NCBI RefSeq assembly: GCF_024347315.1 | Contig: NZ_AP025460.1 | Location: 2,542,001 to 2,606,000, forward strand | From: Vibrio atlanticus | GTDB lineage: Bacteria; Pseudomonadota; Gammaproteobacteria; Enterobacterales; Vibrionaceae | Direction of reading: 5' to 3' | Length of the DNA stretch: 64,000 nt | Shown: positions 58,271-64,000 of the stretch, piece after piece | Position numbering within the stretch: position 1 is the stretch's first letter | Layout: every line of letters starts with the position of its first letter | The notes under the pieces: model-generated | What the model was told of the DNA's origin: nothing | The model's input: only the letters and a program-made list of their open reading frames with translations | Database searches by the model: none | Made by a program: the position numbers and the translations under genes

Positions 58271-59317
58271 TTATTCAGATTTTGCTTCTTTCTTGTCTTT
58301 GGTTTGGTCTGCAACGTGTGCCAATACCGGTACCATTGACTTAAGTAGCTCTTCTTCTACAGGCTTACCTGTTGCATCCGTTACGTTAATCGATGTACGG
58401 TTGCCAAGATCACCAAATAAGAAGGTGTAAGTACCTGGCGCTAAGTCAATAGGCTGTAGGCCAATCTCTTCCCAGAATTCATCATCTGGCGCTGCATACT
58501 TAGCTTTCACTGTACCTTGAGACTGATTACGCTCTTCAAGTTCGAAGCCCATCGTCGGTAGCAAGGTAGGTAGACGTTGCCACAATACGTTATATGGCGT
58601 ACGAGCAATGATCACAGGGAAACCACTGCGGTCCGAACCCATTGAGATAGGAATACGTTTCACCAACTCTTGCGCTTTCAACGCAGCTTCAGCACGAAGG
58701 TTGGCATCGTATTTAGCCATCACTAGATTCGTTAAGAACGCGTTGTAACGCTCTTTATTGGTTGCCGATACTGGTTTCTCTTCAGAACCTTCACGCCAAT
58801 CAATCAGATTAATCTTGAAGCCATGGCGATTGTTCGCTTGGAAACGAGAGATAGAGTAGCGGCTACCAATCTCGACTTCTTCATCTTCAGAAACCCACGT
58901 AACCCAATCAGTCTCAATGTCATTTTCTGACTGTTCACGAATGCCGATATTACGCTGGGTCAGCATATCTACAGCCGTTTGCCATACTCGGTCAGCCTCT
59001 TCAGCACGAAGGAGCCATAACGTCACTTCACCATTTTGACGCTCAGTACGAGCACCTGGGATCAGTTCAAGAACCTGTTGAGGAGGACGAATATCCACTT
59101 GACGACCGGTACCACCACTGAATTCACCGTTTGGGATATCAAAGTTTGGGTAAAACTGAGGCTGAGCATCTTCAGGCAATTGCCATTGTGAAAACTCAGG
59201 TGTTTCTAAGTATTCAAAATCATCTTTGGCTTGGCGACGTTGAGTCGGGCTGCCAGAACATGCTGTAAGAACGAAAACAGCCAGTGAACCGATCACTAGC
59301 TGGTGAGAATACTTCAT
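58271..59317 (-). CDS. bamC: Outer-membrane assembly lipoprotein BamC
   Basis: BamC is a lipoprotein of the BAM complex that inserts beta-barrels in the outer membrane. The 348-residue protein has the lipobox VFVLTACSGS, then an unstructured N-terminal segment that contacts BamD in E. coli. Two helix-grip domains follow (residues about 105-220 and 235-340; RTPYNVLWQRLPTLLPTMGFELEERNQSQGTVKAKY in the second). It lies downstream of dapA on the same strand with a 49-bp gap, as in E. coli dapA-bamC. Confidence 0.93.
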   Translation of the reverse strand: MKYSHQLVIGSLAVFVLTACSGSPTQRRQAKDDFEYLETPEFSQWQLPEDAQPQFYPNFDIPNGEFSGGTGRQVDIRPPQQVLELIPGARTERQNGEVTLWLLRAEEADRVWQTAVDMLTQRNIGIREQSENDIETDWVTWVSEDEEVEIGSRYSISRFQANNRHGFKINLIDWREGSEEKPVSATNKERYNAFLTNLVMAKYDANLRAEAALKAQELVKRIPISMGSDRSGFPVIIARTPYNVLWQRLPTLLPTMGFELEERNQSQGTVKAKYAAPDDEFWEEIGLQPIDLAPGTYTFLFGDLGNRTSINVTDATGKPVEEELLKSMVPVLAHVADQTKDKKEAKSE

Positions 59318-59329
59318 TTATACTCCTAA

Positions 59330-59352
59330 ATGCCGAAGGTTCGCTTCGGCAT
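59330..59352 (-). promoter_or_regulatory. Intercistronic hairpin between dapA and bamC
   Basis: ATGCCGAAG pairs with CTTCGGCAT around GTTCG, a 9-bp stem with no T run, between the dapA stop and the bamC ribosome site (TAGGAG). It is more likely a transcript-processing or stability element than a terminator. Confidence 0.6.
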
Positions 59353-59366
59353 TGCTTTATACGTTT

Positions 59367-60245
59367 TTAGTAAATGCACGCTTCAGTCATTGCTTGAGCA
59401 ACAACAGGTTGAGCTGGTTTTGACAGTTCAGTCAGTGGTAGACGTAAGCCACCTTCAGCAATCAGACCCATTTTGTGAACCGCCCATTTTACGGGAATAG
59501 GGTTAGACTCAACGAACAAATTCTTATGTAGAGGCATCAAACGCTCATTGATCGCTTCAGCTTCCTCAAACTTGCCTTCCTTCGCTAGCTTGAACATAGT
59601 CGCCATATCAGCAGCTGCAACATTGTTCGTTACAGAGATCACGCCATCGCCACCACGCTTAACAAATTCAAGACCAGTTAAGTCATCACCACTTAGTAAG
59701 ATAAAGTCTTCGCCACAAAGTTCACGGTGAATTGCAATTCTTTCGAGATCACCAGTCGCATCTTTAAGTGCAACGATGTTTTCGATCTCGGCAAGACGAG
59801 CAACCGTTTCTGGCAACAAGTCTACCGCAGTGCGACCAGGTACATTGTAAAGGATCTGTGGAACGTCACTGACTTCAGCAATTGCTTTGTAATGTTGGTA
59901 CAAACCTTCTTGAGTCGGTTTGTTGTAGTACGGTGTTACACTCAGGCAACCAGCAATACCAGAACCATTGAGCAAACGGCTGAAAAGTACAGATTCGTGA
60001 GTTGCGTTTGCACCCGTACCAGCAATAACAGGAATACGGCCATCAGCAAATTCAACGACCTTATTGACGACTTTGACATGCTCTTCAATAGTGAGTGTTG
60101 AAGACTCACCAGTTGTGCCAACCGCAACCAGACCATCACTACCTGCTGCAACATGGTGATCAACTAACTTTTTAAGGCTGTCGAAATCCACTTCACCATC
60201 TGTATTAAATGGTGTAACTAGCGCAACGATACTTCCTGAAAACAT
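59367..60245 (-). CDS. dapA: 4-hydroxy-tetrahydrodipicolinate synthase
   Basis: DapA condenses pyruvate with aspartate semialdehyde, the first step towards DAP and lysine. The 292-residue protein has [16 protein letters not shown] with Tyr133, and the Schiff-base Lys161 in [11 protein letters not shown]. The ATG at 60245 with GGGAG upstream is chosen; the open frame continues 19 codons upstream without family support. It is transcribed before bamC and is divergent from gcvR. Confidence 0.97.
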   Translation of the reverse strand: MFSGSIVALVTPFNTDGEVDFDSLKKLVDHHVAAGSDGLVAVGTTGESSTLTIEEHVKVVNKVVEFADGRIPVIAGTGANATHESVLFSRLLNGSGIAGCLSVTPYYNKPTQEGLYQHYKAIAEVSDVPQILYNVPGRTAVDLLPETVARLAEIENIVALKDATGDLERIAIHRELCGEDFILLSGDDLTGLEFVKRGGDGVISVTNNVAAADMATMFKLAKEGKFEEAEAINERLMPLHKNLFVESNPIPVKWAVHKMGLIAEGGLRLPLTELSKPAQPVVAQAMTEACIY

Positions 60246-60617
60246 GTCTATCTCCCTTAATTTATTCTTTTTGCATGTTACTGTAAGCCAATCAATAAAC
60301 ACAAGACATTAAAGTGGCTTACCAGCAACATCTGCAGTAAATATTGTCGTATGTTTGAGGTAAAACGACTTATAACCGCGTTCGACCTAGAATTTGGGTA
60401 ACCTACACTCAATCTAGCGAATAGCTCAGCACTCGATGTCAGTAACAAGTAAGCAATGCTCTCACACCACTCTTTGAATTTTGAACACTCTAAATATTCC
60501 TATTACTTGTTACATATTTGAAGCAAAGTGCCTCATAAAAGCCCCAAGCACACACTTATTCCTCTAGCTAACTGTGCTAACATGCATGAATCAATGGAAT
60601 ATAAGAGACGTGATTTT
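60246..60617. other. Divergent dapA / gcvR promoter gap
   Basis: These 372 bases hold no supported gene. The gcvR frame is open back to 60528, but its translation upstream of 60618 does not resemble GcvR. Promoters for both genes should lie here; none was assigned. Confidence 0.4.
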
Positions 60618-61160
60618 ATGACTCAACATCTAGTAATCACAGCTGTGGGCACAGATCGCCCAGGTGTATGCAACCAAGTGGTTCATTTAGTCACCCAATC
60701 AGGCTGTAACATTATTGATAGCCGTATCGCTCAATTTGGCGAAGAATTTACGCTTATCATGCTACTGTCTGGAAAGGCAAACAACATCACCCGCGTTGAA
60801 ACCACCCTGCCCTTGCTTGGACAAGAGCACGACTTGATTACGATTATGAAGCGAACCTCAACTCATGATGTTATTGAGAACTCTTACACAGTAGAGGTGT
60901 TCGTTGAGTCAGACGATAAAATCGGCCTTACCGAGCAGTTTACCCAGTTCTTCGCAGACCGAAACATCGGCCTCGATTCGTTAAGTGCGCGAACCATCAA
61001 TAAGTCGAAGGTTCAGCTCGACAACGACCAATTCCATATCTCTATTACCGCTTCTGTGCAATCAGAATGTAATTTGATGCAGCTACAAGAAGAATTCGAC
61101 GCGCTGTGTCAGAGCCTATCCGTACAAGGCTCGCTCAACTTTATCAAAAACAGTTTTTAA
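60618..61160 (+). CDS. gcvR: GcvR-type glycine cleavage regulator (two ACT domains)
   Basis: The 180-residue protein has two ACT domains: HLVITAVGTDRPGVCNQVVHLVTQSGCNIIDSRI, then YTVEVFVESDDKIGLTEQFTQFFADRNIGLDSLSARTI. In E. coli GcvR binds glycine and holds GcvA as a repressor of the glycine cleavage operon. The ATG at 60618 gives the conserved MTQHLVITAVG start. It is 12 bases from bcp, as in E. coli gcvR-bcp. Confidence 0.9.
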   Translation: MTQHLVITAVGTDRPGVCNQVVHLVTQSGCNIIDSRIAQFGEEFTLIMLLSGKANNITRVETTLPLLGQEHDLITIMKRTSTHDVIENSYTVEVFVESDDKIGLTEQFTQFFADRNIGLDSLSARTINKSKVQLDNDQFHISITASVQSECNLMQLQEEFDALCQSLSVQGSLNFIKNSF

Positions 61161-61172
61161 AAAGGAAATATC

Positions 61173-61643
61173 ATGAATACGCTAACGGCTGGTGTTCCAG
61201 CACCTGCTTTTTCTCTTCCAGATCAAGATGGCAATATCGTATCTCTTGGTGACTTCAAAGGTAAAAAAGTCCTTTTCTATTTTTACCCTAAAGCAATGAC
61301 TCCAGGTTGTATTGTGCAAGCAGAAGGCCTGCGTGATATCAAAGCACAGCTTGATGATCTGAATGTGGTTGTTTTAGGTGTGAGTGTTGACCCAGTTAAA
61401 CGCCTACCAAATTTCGTTGCGAAGAAATCTCTGAACTTCACACTTCTATCTGATGAAGACCACAGTGTTGCTGAACAGTTTGGTGTTTGGGGCGAGAAGT
61501 CCTGTATGGGTAAAGTGTACGATGGTCTGCACCGTATTAGCTTTCTAATTGATGAAGAAGGTCAGATTGAACATGTCTTCAACAAGTTCAAAACAAAGAC
61601 TCACCACGAAGTGGTTTTAGATTACTTCAACCCAGAAGCTTAA
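61173..61643 (+). CDS. bcp: Thiol peroxidase Bcp (PrxQ-type peroxiredoxin)
   Basis: The 156-residue peroxiredoxin reduces peroxides using thioredoxin. The peroxidatic Cys46 lies in PKAMTPGCIVQAEGLRD. E. coli Bcp has its resolving Cys five residues later; here that position is Glu51. The only other Cys is Cys111 in WGEKSCMGKVYDG, where E. coli has Phe. The resolving role may therefore have moved, or the enzyme may work as a 1-Cys type. It follows gcvR with an AAGGAAA site. Confidence 0.95.
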   Translation: MNTLTAGVPAPAFSLPDQDGNIVSLGDFKGKKVLFYFYPKAMTPGCIVQAEGLRDIKAQLDDLNVVVLGVSVDPVKRLPNFVAKKSLNFTLLSDEDHSVAEQFGVWGEKSCMGKVYDGLHRISFLIDEEGQIEHVFNKFKTKTHHEVVLDYFNPEA

Positions 61644-61717
61644 TGTTGTTTCTAGTGAGTTGATGACCTAATTTCATACCTAGATGATCTAAGTTCACAA
61701 TGGACTAATCCAAATAC

Positions 61718-61752
61718 AAAAAGGCCGAATATCATGGATATTCGGCCTTTTT
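61718..61752 (+). terminator. Terminator after bcp
   Basis: AAAAAGGCCGAATATC pairs perfectly with GATATTCGGCCTTTTT around ATG, a 16-bp stem with a T run. Confidence 0.92.
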
Positions 61753-61926
61753 AATATTTCATCAATATGACAAGCGCGACTATACTCTCCAGACCAATAT
61801 AGAACTTGATATTGAAAAATCATGTTGAAGAAATAAATATGCTATTGGCAACTCAAAGTTTTTATTCCTAAGCCTAGCAAATGTCTTTCTACATCAAAAC
61901 AAACATTGAATCAGGTAAGAAAGAAA

Positions 61927-62592
61927 TTATTGGTTGTCTTTTAATTGCTTCATGCTTTGAATATACAATTCATAGGTATATACATCATCTTCGTCGCCAG
62001 TTTCAGCAAACCTTCTAAAGAGATCTCCTGCCAATTCTAAATCTTCTGAATTTTCATCTTCGATTAGGATAAAGGCTAGCTCTCTTGACGCATAGTTTTC
62101 ATCCAATTTATAAGATTTTTTAAGATATTTTTTGGCTTTTATATGCCAATCTAAAGGCGGTTCTTTTGATTTTGTAAACTTCCAATAATAACTCTTGCCA
62201 AGGATAATCATCTGGTCAGGATCATTTTCACTATAAAAAGGACTTGACTCAATAATATCTATTGATTTATCTAAATCTTGAACAAAACCGTCCCCATGGT
62301 AATAAATACTTGCTTCGATCAAAAAAGCATAGTTCTCGTTTTTTTTAGAGATAACTGCTAACCTCTCGAGGAACTTAGTTTTGCTATAATAATGACTTAG
62401 ATAATCGATATTATCCAAGTATAAAAATATCCCATCAACAACCTTAGAGTCTTCTTCTGAAGTAAAATCATCCATGAAGCAGTTCTCTAACTCCTTCGCA
62501 CATGAATACTTGTTCTGAGCGTTGACCCAGCTTATATCTCCATCAGCGAAAACTTGTGACGAAATAAATAGTGCTAATAAAAAAACTAACAT
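61927..62592 (-). CDS. Exported helical-repeat (Sel1/TPR-like) protein, unknown
   Basis: The 221-residue protein begins with a Sec signal peptide (MLVFLLALFISSQVFA). A Cys pair region (YSCAKELENCF) and an alpha-helical C-terminal part follow. ASIYYHGDGFVQDLDKSIDIIE and LGKSYYWKFTKSKEPPLDWHIKAKKYLKKSY are Sel1-like repeats. Such proteins serve as scaffolds in the envelope. It is more AT-rich than its neighbours, which hints at transfer. It starts 15 bases after the PerM-like gene and may be in its transcript. No named family was recognised. Confidence 0.65.
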   Translation of the reverse strand: MLVFLLALFISSQVFADGDISWVNAQNKYSCAKELENCFMDDFTSEEDSKVVDGIFLYLDNIDYLSHYYSKTKFLERLAVISKKNENYAFLIEASIYYHGDGFVQDLDKSIDIIESSPFYSENDPDQMIILGKSYYWKFTKSKEPPLDWHIKAKKYLKKSYKLDENYASRELAFILIEDENSEDLELAGDLFRRFAETGDEDDVYTYELYIQSMKQLKDNQ

Positions 62593-62607
62593 TTATAAGT
62601 TATTCCG

Positions 62608-63684
62608 TTACTGTTGATGTTCAGGGTCATCATCTAGAGCATGGCTCGGTAAGGCATTCCAAACCGCTTTCACCAACGTGGCTAGAGGGATAGCAAAGAA
62701 CACTCCCCAGAACCCCCACAGTCCGCCAAACACCAACACCGCTACAATAATCGCTACTGGGTGTAGGTTCACTGCTTCAGAGAACAGAACAGGAACGAGC
62801 ACGTTACCATCTAACGCTTGGATAATACCGTAAGCGAGAAGCAACCAATAAAACTGAGGTTCTAAGCCCCACTGGAACAGGCCAACAATCGCGACTGGAA
62901 CGGTCACAGCCGCCGCACCGATGTAAGGAATCAATACCGAGAAACCAACCGCGACAGCCAGCAGTGCTGAATAACGTAAATCCAGAATCGCAAAGGTTAC
63001 GTAGCTGACACCGCCGACGATCAAAATCTCAAGCACCTTACCGCGAATGTAGTTTGAAATTTGTTGGTTCATCTCAACCCAAACCTTGGTCGCTAGACGA
63101 CGGTTCTTAGGCAGAACACCACTAGCCATACTGATCATCTCTTCTTTGTCTTTCAAAAGGAAGAAAATCAGCAGCGGTACAAGAATCAGGTAAACCGCAA
63201 GCGTCGCCAAACTAACAAGAGAAGCTAAAGAGCCCTTCACAACGCTTTCGCCAAAGCCTAATGCTTTGTTTTTCGCATTAGACACAATCGATTCAACGAT
63301 CTGCAGGTTTGCTAGTTCAGGGTAACGCTCAGGAATGGTTGCGATGAACTTCTGTAAGCCACCATACATGCTTGGAATATCATTGATAAGGTTACCTACC
63401 TGTTCCCAAATCGTTGGTACTAGACCAAACAGCGCCAGTAACATCAGGCTAAAGAACATTAAAATCACCAACATCACTGATGGGGTTCTTGGAACACCGA
63501 GTCTTTGAAGTTGAGTAACCGGCCACTCAAGCAGATAAGCCAAAACAATAGCCACCAAAAGTGGGGCAATAAGGTGACCAAAGAAGTAGATCGTTATAAA
63601 GCCGAAGAGAATGATGGCAACCAAGCTGACAGCATGGGGATCAGAGAAACGTCGTTTATACCAACGATTGACCATTTCAAGCAT
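62608..63684 (-). CDS. AI-2E/PerM family membrane permease
   Basis: The 358-residue protein has about seven or eight hydrophobic segments and a hydrophilic central loop (residues about 95-145). The AI-2E family signature RYSALLAVAVGFSVLIPYIGA, then VPVLFSEAVNLHPVAIIVAVLVFGGLWG, follows. The name comes from E. coli TqsA, an autoinducer-2 exporter, but most members have no tested function and E. coli PerM is only a putative permease. It overlaps the TusA-like gene by eight bases, so the two are translationally coupled. Confidence 0.85.
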   Translation of the reverse strand: MLEMVNRWYKRRFSDPHAVSLVAIILFGFITIYFFGHLIAPLLVAIVLAYLLEWPVTQLQRLGVPRTPSVMLVILMFFSLMLLALFGLVPTIWEQVGNLINDIPSMYGGLQKFIATIPERYPELANLQIVESIVSNAKNKALGFGESVVKGSLASLVSLATLAVYLILVPLLIFFLLKDKEEMISMASGVLPKNRRLATKVWVEMNQQISNYIRGKVLEILIVGGVSYVTFAILDLRYSALLAVAVGFSVLIPYIGAAAVTVPVAIVGLFQWGLEPQFYWLLLAYGIIQALDGNVLVPVLFSEAVNLHPVAIIVAVLVFGGLWGFWGVFFAIPLATLVKAVWNALPSHALDDDPEHQQ

Positions 63685-63916
63685 TTGACTGCAATTCCTT
63701 TTTAGTGACGAGGAGATGATGGTAATTAGAGCAAACCTCTACGATGACGTCATAGGCTTGCTTAGACAAAAAAGTAACAATATCTTTCATCGAGCTGTTA
63801 TCAGAGACATAAATTGACAATGATTGCCCTACTTCTAACTTTACACTGTGACGCTTGGCTAATAATAGTGCCATTGGACAGCGCTCTTGGCGTAAATCTA
63901 GAATATTAGGTGTCAT
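63677..63916 (-). CDS. TusA-family sulfurtransferase-like protein
   Basis: The 79-residue protein matches the TusA/YedF/SirA fold: MTPNILDLRQERCPMALLLAKRHSVKLE, with the active Cys in RCPM where TusA has RCPEP, and a two-layer alpha/beta pattern to the end. TusA passes sulfur to the tRNA thiolation and molybdenum-cofactor pathways. This copy lacks the second Pro of CPxP, so it is a variant. It overlaps the PerM-like gene. No clear gene follows in the last 84 bases, which are likely a divergent promoter. Confidence 0.85.
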   Translation of the reverse strand: MTPNILDLRQERCPMALLLAKRHSVKLEVGQSLSIYVSDNSSMKDIVTFLSKQAYDVIVEVCSNYHHLLVTKKELQSNA

Positions 63917-64000
63917 TCTTGAGCTCGATGCTTATTATAAGGGTCGTATTGTAATCTGTTTTTGAAAACGCGCCATCATTCATTCATCTTCCTTCATGAT

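Noticed and set aside
63917..64000. Start of a further gene at the right edge
   Set aside because: No frame of useful length with a ribosome site is visible; the last bases may only be a promoter for a gene beyond the window.

Overview
The window is chromosomal DNA from a marine Vibrio, most likely close to the splendidus clade. This is inferred from gene order and protein similarity, with no database search. The strongest markers are a toxR-toxS pair divergent from htpG, the block gltA end / nif3 / pgm / seqA / ybfF / fldA / fur / glnS, a divergent nagE / nagA-nagC locus, ptsH-ptsI-crr next to cysZ-cysK, and two flagellin genes with sigma-28 type promoters. Almost everything is core housekeeping DNA. 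Recent change is limited to two insertion sequences and a few small or poorly known genes.

Layout. 0-6 kb: end of citrate synthase, a palindromic repeat element, Nif3-like protein, DUF1853 protein, phosphoglucomutase, SeqA, YbfF esterase, a DUF2788 protein and flavodoxin. 6-12.5 kb: an IS4-group element, a DUF4442 protein, Fur, GlnS, then an IS50/Tn5-like element. 12.5-21 kb: GlcNAc uptake and catabolism (NagE, NagA, NagC), a Kef-type antiporter, AsnB and RfaH. 21.5-29 kb: peptide transporter, HemH, Adk, HtpG, ToxR-ToxS and a SelW-like protein. 29.4-32.3 kb: YfcE and a tightly overlapping four-gene operon (two DUF1538 membrane proteins, a divergent P-II protein, a CBS protein). 32.5-38 kb: YfcH-like and YbbO-like oxidoreductases, a possible leader peptide, CnoX, QmcA-NfeD and CueR. 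38-40.3 kb: a small secreted protein, a lipoprotein and a porin. 40.8-49.3 kb: LigA, ZipA, CysZ, CysK and the general PTS proteins. 50-55.4 kb: two flagellins, a DyP peroxidase and small envelope or regulatory proteins. 55.5-64 kb: YffB, DapE, an M15 peptidase, BamC, DapA, GcvR, Bcp, a helical-repeat protein, PerM and a TusA-like protein.

How genes work together. PtsI, HPr and EIIA-Glc (Crr) supply phosphate to PTS permeases. NagE carries IIC and IIB but no IIA domain, so it probably depends on Crr. NagA then deacetylates the product and NagC senses it. Phosphoglucomutase, DapA, DapE, BamC and ZipA cover envelope and cell-wall supply and assembly. ToxRS senses the envelope and, in related vibrios, controls porins like the one at 39-40 kb.

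The main discoveries are four. (1) Both insertion sequences sit in the loop of a rho-independent terminator, each with a 10-bp target duplication. Each points the same way as the upstream host gene and carries its own inward-facing terminator hairpin just before its transposase. (2) The DUF1538 x2 / P-II / CBS operon looks like an uncharacterised nucleotide-controlled membrane system. (3) A 21-codon ORF plus competing hairpins before cnoX resembles an attenuator or small RNA. (4) 42-nt arms form a family of palindromic intergenic repeats.
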